DNA of 64,000 bases from CAG-791 sp045130475. GTDB taxonomy: Bacteria; Bacillota; Clostridia; Lachnospirales; Lachnospiraceae. Positions 1 to 8,545 of this stretch are shown here, piece by piece. The stretch is from the NCBI GenBank assembly GCA_045130475.1, contig JBGUPU010000012.1:1-64000 (forward strand). Direction: 5' to 3'. Under the pieces are notes generated by a model, which searched no databases, was not told the origin of the DNA, and saw only the letters and a list, made by a program, of their open reading frames with translations. A program made the translations under genes and the position numbers. How positions within the stretch are numbered: the first letter of the stretch is position 1; the number at the start of each line of letters is the position of its first letter.

Positions 1-86
1 ATGCAGCTAACAGGACTTGAACCTGCACGGGGGTTGCCCAACAGAACCTAAATCTGCCGCGTCTGCCAATTCCGCCATAGCTGCAT
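1..86 (-). tRNA. tRNA-Leu (anticodon TAG), 3' end cut by window
   Basis: The reverse complement folds as a class II (long variable arm) tRNA. The acceptor arm ATGCAGC pairs with GCTGCAT, the anticodon stem GCAGA/TCTGT encloses the loop TTTAGGT, and the T arm has GGTTCAAGTCC. The discriminator base lies just outside the window. It is the last gene of the seven-tRNA cluster. Confidence 0.93.
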
Positions 87-275
87 AGAAGAAAAATATT
101 ATATTGTCGCGGCATTCGCCGTATGCATCCATGTAAACTTCGATCTGCTTACGTGCGAGCACGCAGCAGCTCTCAGTTTCCATGTCTGCGCATGGCTCAT
201 TGCTAACACGCAAAATGCGACGACGCAAGTAAATTGTGCCGCCGCAGAAAAAAGGAAAAAGAAAATAAGAAAAAA
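87..275. other. 189-bp spacer inside the tRNA cluster
   Basis: This gap separates tRNA-Leu from tRNA-Lys and is much longer than the other gaps in the cluster (5 to 44 bp). It carries no tRNA and no convincing ORF. Bases 195-213 (minus strand TTGCGTGTTAGCAATGAGC) recur with one mismatch at the 3' end of the uvrA-like gene, 6779-6797 on the plus strand. The spacer may therefore hold a dispersed repeat fragment. Confidence 0.5.
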
Positions 276-348
276 TGAGACATGGGGGACTCGAACCCCC
301 GACAACTTGATTAAAAGTCAAGTGCTCTACCATCTGAGCTAATGTCCC
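276..348 (-). tRNA. tRNA-Lys (anticodon TTT)
   Basis: The reverse complement starts GGGACATTAGCTCAG. Its anticodon arm is CTTGA-CTTTTAA-TCAAG, giving anticodon TTT, and its T arm is GGGGGTTCGAGTCCCCC. The discriminator base is A. The seven-bp acceptor stem has one G-T pair. Confidence 0.95.
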
Positions 349-353
349 ATAAA

Positions 354-425
354 CTGGGCTAGTTGGAATCGAACCAACGATACAGCAGTCAAAGTGCTGT
401 GCCTTAACCGCTTGGCGATAGCCCA
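354..425 (-). tRNA. tRNA-Gln (anticodon TTG)
   Basis: The reverse complement starts TGGGCTATCGCCAAGCGG. Its anticodon arm is CAGCA-CTTTGAC-TGCTG, giving anticodon TTG, and its T arm is GTTGGTTCGATTCCAAC. It lies 5 bp from tRNA-Lys. Confidence 0.95.
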
Positions 426-469
426 TCAGTTTGACCGCCCATAAAGGCTGTATGTTTACATAAAAAAAG

Positions 470-544
470 GGTGGGTAATGGGACTCGAACCCACGGTCTC
501 CAGAACCACAATCTGGCGCGCTAACCAACTACGCCATACCCACC
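470..544 (-). tRNA. tRNA-His (anticodon GTG)
   Basis: The reverse complement reads GGTGGGTATGGCGTAG and includes the extra 5' G (G-1) typical of tRNA-His, opposite discriminator C. The anticodon arm is CCAGA-TTGTGGT-TCTGG, giving anticodon GTG. Confidence 0.95.
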
Positions 545-580
545 ATATAAAACAGGAGAGAAGTCTCATCAACTCCTGCG

Positions 581-654
581 TATGCCCGGGGGGACTCGAA
601 CCCCCGACACCCGGCTTAGAAGGCCGGTGCTCTATCCAACTGAGCTACGGACAC
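581..654 (-). tRNA. tRNA-Arg (anticodon TCT)
   Basis: The reverse complement starts GTGTCCGTAGCTCAG. Its anticodon arm is CCGGC-CTTCTAA-GCCGG, giving anticodon TCT (AGA codons), and its T arm is GGGGGTTCGAGTCCCCC. Confidence 0.95.
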
Positions 655-696
655 ATAAGCCGTTCGCAATCGCCCCTGCGGATTTACAATTACGAA

Positions 697-767
697 AGCG
701 GGTGATGGGAATCGAACCCACATATCTAGCTTGGAAGGCTAGTGTTCTACCACTGAACTACACCCGC
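697..767 (-). tRNA. tRNA-Gly (anticodon TCC)
   Basis: The reverse complement starts GCGGGTGTAGTTCAGTGG. Its anticodon arm is CTAGC-CTTCCAA-GCTAG, giving anticodon TCC. The acceptor stem GCGGGTG/CACCCGC is perfect. Confidence 0.95.
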
Positions 768-798
768 ACAAAAATCTTTTATGAAATTGAGTGATTCA

Positions 799-873
799 TC
801 GGGGTGACAGGATTCGAACCTGCGACCTCCTGGTCCCAAACCAGGCGCTCTTGCCAAGCTGAGCCACACCCCG
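799..873 (-). tRNA. tRNA-Pro (anticodon TGG)
   Basis: The reverse complement starts CGGGGTGTGGCTCAGCTTGG. Its anticodon arm is CCTGG-TTTGGGA-CCAGG, giving anticodon TGG. It is the first gene of the cluster, 31 bp from the -10 box. Confidence 0.95.
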
Positions 874-903
874 TTGGAGACCGTTGTCTCACATGCAAGA
901 GAT

Positions 904-932
904 ATTATATCTAACAATCCGCCCTGTGTCAA
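904..932 (-). promoter_or_regulatory. sigma-A promoter of the tRNA cluster
   Basis: On the minus strand, -35 TTGACA (927-932) is followed by a 17-bp spacer and -10 TATAAT (904-909), a perfect consensus. It sits just upstream of tRNA-Pro, so all seven tRNAs are probably one transcript. The -35 overlaps one arm of the inverted repeat 919-929/972-982. Confidence 0.9.
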
Positions 933-982
933 CGACAAAATATCAAAATAAATTCAACGATATTACGAATAACACAGGGCGG
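919..982 (-). repeat. 11-bp inverted repeat downstream of rdgB
   Basis: CCGCCCTGTGT (919-929) and ACACAGGGCGG (972-982) are perfect complements 42 bp apart. They lie just past the rdgB stop and reach into the tRNA promoter. The pair could act as a long-loop terminator for rdgB, but neither side has a T-run, so the role is unsure. Confidence 0.5.
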
Positions 983-989
983 TCCGGAT

Positions 990-1631
990 TCAGATCAATC
1001 CCAGTTCTGCCAGGATTTTGCGGAGTGCCTGGCCTCTGTGGCTGATGCTGTTCTTCTCTTCGGGAGAGATCTCCGCGCTGGTCTTTCCATATTGGGGCAG
1101 GTAGAAGAAAGGGTCGTAGCCGAAGCCGTTTTCGCCGGCGATCGAGTGACCGATCCTGCCTTCCATGGCGCCGCGCACAACGCGGGACTCGCCGTCCGGG
1201 AGAATGGCGGCTACAGCTGCGACGAAACGGGCCGTGCGCTTTTCGTCGGGGATATCTTTCATCAGGTCCAGGATGTGCTCCATACGAAGGCGGTAGTCGG
1301 TGTCGTAGCCCATGTAGCGCGCCGAATGGACGCCGGGGGCGCCGCCCAGGGCATCGATCACCAGGCCGGAGTCGTCGCTCATGACGATGCGGACAGTGCC
1401 TTCGGGGACGGGGCGGGAGCGGAGCAGGTCATAGACAGCCTGGGCCTTGATGAGGGCGTTGTCCTCGAAATCTGCGCCGTTTTCCTCAGGGTCAGCCTCT
1501 ACATCCGCCTCCCGCATGGAGAGGACTTCGATATTCTCCGCATTGCTGCCGGCGGCCACGATTTCTTTGATCTCCCGGATCTTTCCCTTGTTTCCTGTTG
1601 CAAAAATAATCTGGTATTTGTTCTTTTCCAT
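990..1631 (-). CDS. rdgB: RdgB/HAM1 non-canonical purine NTP pyrophosphatase
   Basis: This enzyme hydrolyses dITP, dXTP and ITP to monophosphates, keeping deaminated purines out of nucleic acids. The translation opens MEKNKYQIIFATGNKGKIRE, with the family's N-terminal (A)TxNxxK signature. It continues with DDSGLVIDALGGAPGVHSAR and ends with the conserved GFGYDPFF and SHRGQALRK blocks. About 213 residues is normal for the family. I chose the ATG at 1629-1631 because AGAAGAAG precedes it; an adjacent ATG at 1632-1634 is possible. The longer open frame to 1715 runs through a hairpin and is not needed. It lies downstream of the RlmL-like gene on the same strand. Confidence 0.93.
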   Translation of the reverse strand: MEKNKYQIIFATGNKGKIREIKEIVAAGSNAENIEVLSMREADVEADPEENGADFEDNALIKAQAVYDLLRSRPVPEGTVRIVMSDDSGLVIDALGGAPGVHSARYMGYDTDYRLRMEHILDLMKDIPDEKRTARFVAAVAAILPDGESRVVRGAMEGRIGHSIAGENGFGYDPFFYLPQYGKTSAEISPEEKNSISHRGQALRKILAELGLI

Positions 1632-1680
1632 CATTCTTCTTCTTTCAAAATTTGTTTTATAAAATATATTTACACAACAG

Positions 1681-1707
1681 ATGCTCCCCCCTGTGCGGAG
1701 GGAGCAT
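1681..1707. terminator. stem-loop between the RlmL-like gene and rdgB
   Basis: ATGCTCC at 1681-1687 and GGAGCAT at 1701-1707 form a strong hairpin in the 112-bp gap. The T-rich flank is on the plus-strand side, so termination of the minus-strand genes here is only possible. It may instead partly uncouple rdgB from the upstream gene. Confidence 0.4.
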
Positions 1708-1745
1708 TTTATCAATTTCTTACATTCTCTCGGATATTTTCTCTC

Positions 1746-2969
1746 TCAGATACTTTCTCTCGAGCCGGTCCTGCGTCTGGGAGGGCGCGGTCCGGGGAAC
1801 TGATAGAAGTAGGTCTTGAGCATGCCGTTGTAGATCTTCCTGTTGCGGACGGCTTTTTTGCCGATTGCTTCTTCGCAGCCTTCGTAGGAAGTGATCAGGT
1901 AGAGGGACCAGGTGTCCATGGCGCGGAAGCGTTCTCCCAGGGTCTCATACAGCTCTCTGAGTGCATTTGTATTGACACGTGAGCGGGCGATCTCGTTCTG
2001 GTCGGCCTCTGTGAGGGCTTCAGAGCCGGGCGAGAGACGCTCGCCGTAGGGCGGGTTGGTAAGGATAAAGCCGTATTTCTTGGGGTGGGAGAGAGCGGAG
2101 ATCGGGCGGGTCTGGAAATGGATCAGCTTCTCCACGCCTGCCAGGCGGGCATTTTCCCGCGCTGCCGCGATCGCCTCAGGATCAATGTCGTATCCCTGAA
2201 GGTCTGTGTCCACAGAGAGGTCGATCATGTCCCTGGCCTCTTCACGCGCGTCTGCCCAGACATTCGAAGGAATGATCTCCGTCCAGTCTTCGGCAATAAA
2301 ATGCCGGAAGAGACCGGGGGCGATATTGGCGGACATGAGGGCGGCCTCGATGAGGAAGGTGCCGCTCCCGCAGAAAGGATCTACCAGGACCCTGCCGGGC
2401 TGCCAGGGGGTCAGCATGAGCAGACCCGCAGCCAGGTTCTCTGCAATTGGGGCTTTGACCTTCATGCGGCGGTATCCGCGCTTATGCAGGGAATCGCCGG
2501 AAGTATCAATGGCCGCAGTGACTTCATCCTTGTAGATAAAGACACGGACAGGATAGTCGGAACCTGTCTCGGGGAAATAATCGATGGGATAGCTCTGCTT
2601 CATCCGCTCGACCATGGCTTTTTTCATGACAGACTGGATATCGGAAGGCGAAAAGACCTTGCTCTTGATACTCGCTGCTTTTTTGATCCAGAAGCGGGAT
2701 TCCCGGGGCAGAAACTGTTCCCAGGGAAGGGCCATGGTCCCCTGGAAAAGCTCTTCGAAGTTTTCCGCATGGAAAGAGCCGACCTTGAGCAGAATCCGCT
2801 CGGCAGTCCGCAGGCAGATATTGGCGCGGGCGATCGCTTCTTCATCCCCGATAAAGGTGACTCTGCCGTCGGTCACCTCTGTAACGTCATAACCTATTTC
2901 ATATATCTCGTTCTTGACAACGCTCTCCATGCCGAAATGGCAGGGCACGATTAATTCAAACTGACGCAT
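1746..2969 (-). CDS. THUMP-domain class I SAM-dependent RNA methyltransferase (RlmL/YpsC-like)
   Basis: This is a predicted 23S rRNA guanine-N2 methyltransferase of the RlmL N-domain/YpsC type, 407 residues. An N-terminal ferredoxin-like/THUMP module (about residues 1-160, starting MRQFELIVPCHFGMESVV) precedes a Rossmann methylase. Motif I is VLVDPFCGSGTFLIEAAL near residue 195. The catalytic ILTNPPYGERL motif lies near residue 305 and is typical of exocyclic-amine (N2-guanine) methylases. The ATG follows GGAAGGATGTGACCT. The next gene downstream is rdgB. The exact target nucleotide cannot be read from sequence. Confidence 0.9.
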   Translation of the reverse strand: MRQFELIVPCHFGMESVVKNEIYEIGYDVTEVTDGRVTFIGDEEAIARANICLRTAERILLKVGSFHAENFEELFQGTMALPWEQFLPRESRFWIKKAASIKSKVFSPSDIQSVMKKAMVERMKQSYPIDYFPETGSDYPVRVFIYKDEVTAAIDTSGDSLHKRGYRRMKVKAPIAENLAAGLLMLTPWQPGRVLVDPFCGSGTFLIEAALMSANIAPGLFRHFIAEDWTEIIPSNVWADAREEARDMIDLSVDTDLQGYDIDPEAIAAARENARLAGVEKLIHFQTRPISALSHPKKYGFILTNPPYGERLSPGSEALTEADQNEIARSRVNTNALRELYETLGERFRAMDTWSLYLITSYEGCEEAIGKKAVRNRKIYNGMLKTYFYQFPGPRPPRRRTGSRESI

Positions 2970-3411
2970 AGGTCACATCCTTCCCGGATTCTCTTCAAGG
3001 TCACAGGCCTTATCGAAGTGCCTCAGCTTTTCAGGCAGCGATGGTTGACCCTTTGACCATTTTCCGAAAAAACGTCAAGATTTAAGTAATATATTAAAAG
3101 TATCTGCGATAAGTTGTATAAAACTTTATTTGATACAACCGGCTTGTAGGTATAAAATCCCTAATGGTGATTTTACCTTATGAAAAGCAAGTTGTAAACG
3201 GATGCCGATAAAAAAGCACCAAAACATTTGGTGAAAAAACACATTTTGTCCATTTGGAAAAAGTCACAATTCTCTGAGCGCAGCCCTGTGTTACAATGAT
3301 AAAGGATGAATAAACAACGGGTCCGTGAGACGCAAATGCCGGGCTCTCACGAGCTTTTTCGGGCATCCGGCAGGCGCTCGTGAACTCGCACACAGGAATG
3401 GATGCAGGGTT
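2970..3411. other. divergent intergenic region with hairpins, no gene seen
   Basis: This region lies between the minus-strand methylase and the plus-strand HAD gene. It holds an AT-rich inverted repeat (GTTGTAT 3113-3119, ATACAAC 3133-3139). It also holds TCACGAGC/GCTCGTGA (3347-3354, 3376-3383) in the probable leader of the HAD mRNA. A TACAAT word at 3292-3297 could be a -10 box but has no good -35. Open frames crossing it look like shadows. Confidence 0.4.
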
Positions 3412-4236
3412 ATGGAAAAAAAGAAAATCAGTCTGATCGCTCTGGATATGGATGGCACCCTTCTCATGTCCGACAAGAGCATCCATCCGGATACGGTCCG
3501 GGATGTTGCCTGCGCTGCCGCGCAGGGAGTGCATATGGTTTATTGTTCCGGGAGGGATATCTCCGAGCTGCTTCCCTATGCAGAGGCGCTCCCGCAGATC
3601 CGCTATGGCATCTGTACCAGCGGTTCGATCGTCTATGATTTTCACGAAAAAAAGAATATCTTCCGGCTTGCTGTTCCGCAGGAGACAGTGCTGGAAATCA
3701 TCCGTCTGACAGGGGAAAAGACCGGCATGATCCATTTTCTGGGGGACGGACACTCGATCACTTGCGGGGAACAGATCGAACATATGGAAGACTATCAAAT
3801 GGGAATCTATAAAGACCTGTATCGCCGTGTAGCAACCCCTGTAGAGAGCATGCGGGAGGAGGCCCTGCGCCACGATTCGATCGCCAAGGTAAATATATAT
3901 TTCCGCTCGCAGGAAGACCGTGACAGGGCGTATCAAAAGCTGAAACACCTGCCCCTGAGCTTTGCCACTGCGGAGGAGACATCGCTGGAAATGACCGCGC
4001 CCGGCGTCTCAAAGGCACTGGGGCTGCAGAAGCTTGCAGAGCATCTTGGAATTTCCATGGGAGAGACCGCCGGCATCGGGGACGCCGACAATGACAGAGC
4101 GGTGCTGCAGGCGGCCGGCCTTTCCGTCGCGATGGGAAACGCGGAAGACCAGATCAAAGAGATCTGCGACATGATCACTGACGACAACGACCACAACGGC
4201 GCCGGCAAGGCAATCCGGCAGATAGTCGGCGCGTAG
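3412..4236 (+). CDS. Cof-type HAD-IIB family hydrolase
   Basis: A cytosolic HAD phosphatase, about 274 residues, probably acting on sugar phosphates or similar small phosphoesters. Motif I is LIALDMDGTLLMS, with the catalytic DxD near residue 10, motif II is VYCSGRD, and motif IV is GIGDADNDRAVLQAAG near the C-terminus, followed by the typical VAMGNA block. The start at 3412 is preceded by GCAGGG, a modest ribosome site. The frame remains open upstream to a GTG at 3325, but that part has no family similarity. It ends 46 bp before the uvrA-like gene, so the two may be co-transcribed. Substrate is unknown. Confidence 0.88.
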   Translation: MEKKKISLIALDMDGTLLMSDKSIHPDTVRDVACAAAQGVHMVYCSGRDISELLPYAEALPQIRYGICTSGSIVYDFHEKKNIFRLAVPQETVLEIIRLTGEKTGMIHFLGDGHSITCGEQIEHMEDYQMGIYKDLYRRVATPVESMREEALRHDSIAKVNIYFRSQEDRDRAYQKLKHLPLSFATAEETSLEMTAPGVSKALGLQKLAEHLGISMGETAGIGDADNDRAVLQAAGLSVAMGNAEDQIKEICDMITDDNDHNGAGKAIRQIVGA

Positions 4237-4282
4237 TTCCATTATTCATCGCGCAGGACTCACTTGTAACGAAAGAGACATC

Positions 4283-6805
4283 ATGGAGAAAGACAAAAAA
4301 ATGCTCCCCCGCAATATGGAAGTGCGGGGCGCACGTGTACATAACCTGAAAAATATCGATGTGGATATACCGCTGAACACGATCACGGCCATCGCGGGGG
4401 TTTCGGGATCAGGAAAATCCTCCCTGGCTCTTGGAGTACTCTATGCAGAAGGGTCCAGACGCTATCTGGAGTCCCTTTCCACCTATACCCGCCGCAGGAT
4501 GACGCAGGCGGCGCGGGCGCATGTGGACGATGTGCGCTATGTCCCCGCCTCGCTGGCTCTTCACCAGCGTCCCGGAGTCCCCGGGATCCGCTCTACCTTC
4601 GGCACCATGACAGAGCTTCTCAACAGCCTGAGGCTCATGTTTTCCCGCCTTGCCAGCCACCGCTGCCCCAACGGCCACTATGTGGAGCCTTCCATGGATG
4701 TGGCGGCCATGCGGGAGACGGTCTGTCCTGTGTGCGGCGAAGGCTTTTACGGACCCGGCGCGGAGGAACTGGCCTTCAACAGCAGCGGGGCATGTCCCAC
4801 CTGCGGCGGGACCGGCATCACCCGCACAGTCGACGAGTCGGCCCTTGTGCCCAATGAAGAGCTGACGATCGACGAGGGCGCGGTGGTGGTCTGGGGGACT
4901 CTCATGTGGTCCCTGATGAAGGATGTGTGCCGTGAGATGGGTGTGCGCACAGATGTGCCCTTCAAAGACCTCACACCTGAAGAAAAGGAGATGGTCTACC
5001 ACGGCCCTGCCGAGAAGAAGCATATCTTCTATATGAATCCGCAGACAAAGCAGACTGCAGAAATGGATTTTACCTATTTTAACGCGGTCTATACCGTGGA
5101 AAATGCCCTGTCCAAGGTCAAGGACGAGAAGGGCATGAAACGGATCGAGCGCTTCCTCAAGGAGGGAGTCTGCCCCGATTGTCAGGGGACCCGGCTTTCC
5201 GAGGCCTCCAGGGCGCCCCGTCTGCGCGGGATCGGCCTCGACCAGGCAACCGCCATGACCCTCTCGGACCTGATTCCCTGGGTCAAAGGAGTGCCCGGAT
5301 CCCTGGCTGAACCCATGCGTCCCATGGCTCGAAATATCGTGGAGTCTTTCCTGGACACCTCTGTCCGCCTGATGGACCTGGGACTGGGCTATCTGTCCCT
5401 GGACCGCGCAGCATCCACTCTGTCCACCGGTGAACGCCAGCGCGTGCAGCTGGCCAGGGCAGTCCGCAACCGGACCACCGGCGTCCTCTATGTGCTGGAT
5501 GAGCCTTCCATCGGTCTGCATCCCTACAACCTGAAGGGCCTGACCGGTGTCATGGATGACCTTGCGGCGGACGGCAACACCGTGGTGGTCGTGGACCACG
5601 ATACCCAGGTCCTGTCCCACGCGGACTGGATGATCGAGATGGGTCCCGGTGCCGGCGCTGCAGGCGGCACAGTGATCGCAGAGGGCACTATTCGGGCGAT
5701 CGAACAGAATCCGGAATCCGTGATCGGCCCCTATCTTTCGGGAGAGGATACAATCCGCATCAGGGAAGATATCCTGACGGAAGAGGATCTTTTTTCAAAA
5801 GGGGCCATCCGTATGCAGACCGGCCCGATCCACACGGTGCATCCCCTGGATGTCAGGATCCCCATGGGGAAGCTGACGGCGGTCACCGGCGTCTCGGGCT
5901 CCGGCAAGACGACCATGATCCTGGAGAGCCTGATTCCGGCCCTTTCCGCTTCCGTAAATGGAAAAAAACTTCCCGCCCATGTGAAATCCATAGAGGCTCC
6001 GGGTATCCATCAGGTGAAGCTGATCGACGCGACGCCCATCGGCATCAATGTGCGTTCCACAGTGGCCACCTATGCAAATGTCCACGATGAGCTGCGTAAA
6101 ATCTACGCCCGTACGCCGGACGCAAAGACACGGGGATACAAGGCGGGAGATTTTTCCTATAACACAGGGAAACTGCGCTGCCCGACCTGCGACGGGACAG
6201 GCCAGATCTCTCTGGATGTGCAGTTTCTGCCGGATGTCGATATCCCCTGTCCGGACTGCCGCGGCAGGCGCTACCGCAGGGAGGCACATGACATTTTGCG
6301 CAGGGCAAAAAACGGGACTGCTTACAGCCTGCCTGATCTGATGTCCATGAGCGTTGACGAAGCTATGGAAGCATGCTCGGATCTGGCGGCAACCCGCAGA
6401 CGCCTGCAGGTCCTGCACGATCTTGGCCTGGGCTACCTGACCCTGGGAGAGGAGACACCCGGCCTGTCGGGCGGCGAGGCACAGCGCCTCAAGCTGGCCA
6501 GCGAGATGGGAAGAGGGCAGGAGGATTCCGTCTTTGTCTTCGATGAGCCCACCATCGGCCTTCATCCCAAAGACGTGCGAGTGCTCCTGGAAGTTTTCCG
6601 CAGCCTGCTCGACCATGGCGCTACGGTGATCGTCATCGAGCATGACCTCGATGTGATCCGCAGCGCGGACTACATCATCGACATGGGACCCGGAGGAGGC
6701 TCCGAGGGCGGCCGAATTGTGGTGAGCGGAAGACCGGCTGAGGTCCGCGCCTGCCCGGAGAGCCTGACCGGGAAATACTTGCGCGTTAGCAATGAGCGAT
6801 CGTAA
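4283..6805 (+). CDS. UvrA-like ABC ATPase lacking the UvrB-binding insertion (UvrA2-type)
   Basis: A UvrA paralogue of 840 residues, shorter than the roughly 940 of canonical UvrA. It has two ABC ATPase halves: Walker A GVSGSGKSS (about residue 39) and GVSGSGKTT (about 540), signatures LSTGERQRVQLA and LSGGEAQRLKLA, and Walker B LYVLDEPSIGLHP and VFVFDEPTIGLHP. Zinc-binding pairs CPVC...CPTCGGTG and CPTCDGTG...CPDCRGRR are present. Between the first signature region and the zinc module, the stretch expected to hold the UvrB-binding domain is replaced by a short segment. This matches UvrA2 proteins, which are linked to DNA damage or drug tolerance rather than core excision repair. No uvrB or uvrC is nearby. 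Confidence 0.85.
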   Translation: MEKDKKMLPRNMEVRGARVHNLKNIDVDIPLNTITAIAGVSGSGKSSLALGVLYAEGSRRYLESLSTYTRRRMTQAARAHVDDVRYVPASLALHQRPGVPGIRSTFGTMTELLNSLRLMFSRLASHRCPNGHYVEPSMDVAAMRETVCPVCGEGFYGPGAEELAFNSSGACPTCGGTGITRTVDESALVPNEELTIDEGAVVVWGTLMWSLMKDVCREMGVRTDVPFKDLTPEEKEMVYHGPAEKKHIFYMNPQTKQTAEMDFTYFNAVYTVENALSKVKDEKGMKRIERFLKEGVCPDCQGTRLSEASRAPRLRGIGLDQATAMTLSDLIPWVKGVPGSLAEPMRPMARNIVESFLDTSVRLMDLGLGYLSLDRAASTLSTGERQRVQLARAVRNRTTGVLYVLDEPSIGLHPYNLKGLTGVMDDLAADGNTVVVVDHDTQVLSHADWMIEMGPGAGAAGGTVIAEGTIRAIEQNPESVIGPYLSGEDTIRIREDILTEEDLFSKGAIRMQTGPIHTVHPLDVRIPMGKLTAVTGVSGSGKTTMILESLIPALSASVNGKKLPAHVKSIEAPGIHQVKLIDATPIGINVRSTVATYANVHDELRKIYARTPDAKTRGYKAGDFSYNTGKLRCPTCDGTGQISLDVQFLPDVDIPCPDCRGRRYRREAHDILRRAKNGTAYSLPDLMSMSVDEAMEACSDLAATRRRLQVLHDLGLGYLTLGEETPGLSGGEAQRLKLASEMGRGQEDSVFVFDEPTIGLHPKDVRVLLEVFRSLLDHGATVIVIEHDLDVIRSADYIIDMGPGGGSEGGRIVVSGRPAEVRACPESLTGKYLRVSNERS

Positions 6806-6928
6806 GATTGCGAGCCTGTCGGCATGGCTCATTGCGTCCCAAAGCCACAAAAGCCATACACAGGCGCGTCGAGCTCACTCGTAAGCGACAGTTTTTTTAT
6901 TTGGACGTATACGGCGAATGAATATTTA

Positions 6929-6972
6929 AAAAATGCGCAGACACCGGGAAACCGGATGCCTGCGCATTTTTA
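6929..6972. terminator. bidirectional terminator between the uvrA-like gene and gdhA
   Basis: AAAATGCGCAG (6930-6940) pairs with CTGCGCATTTT (6960-6970), with A-tracts and T-tracts on both sides. It can therefore end both the rightward uvrA-like transcript and the leftward gdhA transcript. Confidence 0.85.
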
Positions 6973-7069
6973 TGTGTAGATTCAATAGAAGGCGGCGTGC
7001 GAACTATTGAGGAGTGTCCGCGCCGTCGATCCTGTTACGGATTTATTTAAGTTGGATATAATCCGGAGA

Positions 7070-8404
7070 TCAGACAATACCCTGTGCTTCCATAGCGTTG
7101 AGGACCTTCTCGAAGCCGGCGATGTTGGCGCCTGCCACGTAGTTGCCTTCCATGCCGTACTTCTTGGAAGCAGCATCGATGTTGTGATAGATGTTGACCA
7201 TGATGCCCTGGAGCTTCTGGTCGACTTCTTCGAATGTCCAGGAGAGACGCTCGGAGTTCTGGCTCATCTCCAGTGCGGAGGTGGCTACGCCGCCGGCGTT
7301 GGATGCCTTGCCGGGAACGAAGAGAACGCCGTTCTCCTGCAGGTACTGGGTTGCTTCCAGAGTGGTGGGCATGTTGGCGCCTTCGCAGACTGCCTGAACG
7401 CCGTTGGCCACAAGTGCCTTTGCGTCGTCGAGGTGCAGCTCGTTCTGGGTTGCGCAGGGAAGTGCGACATCAACCTTGATACTCCATACGCCTCTGCCTT
7501 CGTGATACTCAGCGGAGGGTCTTGCAGCCTTGTACTCGGTCAGGCGTGCGCGCTTGACTTCCTTGACTTCCTTGAGCAGAGCGACATCGATTCCTTCGGG
7601 ATCATAGATCCAGCCTGTGGAATCAGAGCAGGTGACGACCTTGGCACCCAGCTGCTGAGCCTTCTCGATCGCATAGATTGCGACGTTGCCTGCGCCGGAG
7701 ACGGAAACAGTCTTGCCTTCGAGGCTGGTGCCGTGATCCTTGAGGAGCTCCTGGGTCAGGTATACGAGGCCGTAGCCGGTAGCCTGGGTTCTTGCCAGGG
7801 AGCCGCCGTAGGTGAGGCCTTTGCCGGTCAGAACGCCTTCATAGAGGGCAGTGATTCTCTTGTACTGGCCGTACAGGAAGCCGATCTCGCGGCCGCCTAC
7901 GCCGATATCACCGGCGGGTACGTCAGTGTCTGCGCCGATATGTCTGTAAAGCTCAGTCATGAAGCTCTGGCAGAATGCCATGACTTCGCGGTCGGATTTG
8001 CCCTTGGGGTCGAAATCGGAGCCGCCCTTGCCGCCGCCGATGGGAAGGCCGGTCAGGGAGTTCTTGAAGACCTGCTCGAAGCCGAGGAATTTGATAATGC
8101 CGAGGTTTACGGAAGGATGGAAGCGAAGACCGCCCTTGTAAGGTCCGATCGCGCTGTTGAACTGTACACGGAAACCATTGTTGACTTGGACCTGACCCTT
8201 GTCATCAACCCACGGAACGCGGAAGAGGATGGCTCTCTCAGGGGTGGTCAGACGCTCAAGCAGGGCTTCCTTGCGGAACTTCTCTTCGTTGGCTTCAATG
8301 ACAACGCGGAGAGACTCAAGGACTTCCTTGACTGCCTGGTGGAACTCGGGCTGAGCGGGATTCTGCGCAATTACCTTCTCCAGAACTTCATCAACATAAG
8401 ACAT
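7070..8404 (-). CDS. gdhA: NADP-type glutamate dehydrogenase
   Basis: Catalyses reductive amination of 2-oxoglutarate with ammonium to glutamate. The 444 residues match the hexameric bacterial type. The protein starts MSYVDEVLEKVIAQNPAQPE. It contains the substrate/catalytic blocks NSAIGPYKGGLRFHPSV and LPIGGGKGGSDFDPKGKSD, the DVPAGDIGVGGREIG block, and a Rossmann motif VSGAGNVAIYA. The start is set by AAGGAGGTATTTTT immediately upstream. The 5' region (8405-8760) has two candidate promoters and three TGTATACA palindromes also found near asnA, suggesting nitrogen- or metabolite-responsive control by an unidentified repressor. Confidence 0.97.
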   Translation of the reverse strand: MSYVDEVLEKVIAQNPAQPEFHQAVKEVLESLRVVIEANEEKFRKEALLERLTTPERAILFRVPWVDDKGQVQVNNGFRVQFNSAIGPYKGGLRFHPSVNLGIIKFLGFEQVFKNSLTGLPIGGGKGGSDFDPKGKSDREVMAFCQSFMTELYRHIGADTDVPAGDIGVGGREIGFLYGQYKRITALYEGVLTGKGLTYGGSLARTQATGYGLVYLTQELLKDHGTSLEGKTVSVSGAGNVAIYAIEKAQQLGAKVVTCSDSTGWIYDPEGIDVALLKEVKEVKRARLTEYKAARPSAEYHEGRGVWSIKVDVALPCATQNELHLDDAKALVANGVQAVCEGANMPTTLEATQYLQENGVLFVPGKASNAGGVATSALEMSQNSERLSWTFEEVDQKLQGIMVNIYHNIDAASKKYGMEGNYVAGANIAGFEKVLNAMEAQGIV

Positions 8405-8508
8405 AAAAATACCTCCTTAATGTGGTCTGCCGAAAGGCTCCGGTACAGTAACGGTCAGAGAATGTGCCGTGTGCTGCAAACAGGATCATAGTTCTGATTG
8501 GTCCGGAA

Positions 8509-8516
8509 TGTATACA
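8509..8516. promoter_or_regulatory. TGTATACA operator-like site 1 (gdhA leader)
   Basis: An 8-bp palindrome TGTATACA, 105 bp upstream of the gdhA ATG and downstream of both candidate promoters. It matches the GTnTAnAC core known for HutC-subfamily GntR regulators. Assignment to a GntR protein is inference. Confidence 0.45.
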
Positions 8517-8545
8517 AAGTGACTGAAAATAGAAAATACTGCATT

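Noticed and set aside
7..528. 173-codon minus-strand frame across the tRNA cluster
   Set aside because: It reads straight through five tRNA genes with clear cloverleaf structure, so it is not coding.
7007..8491. 494-codon plus-strand frame opposite gdhA
   Set aside because: It is a shadow of gdhA, with no ribosome site or recognisable motifs.
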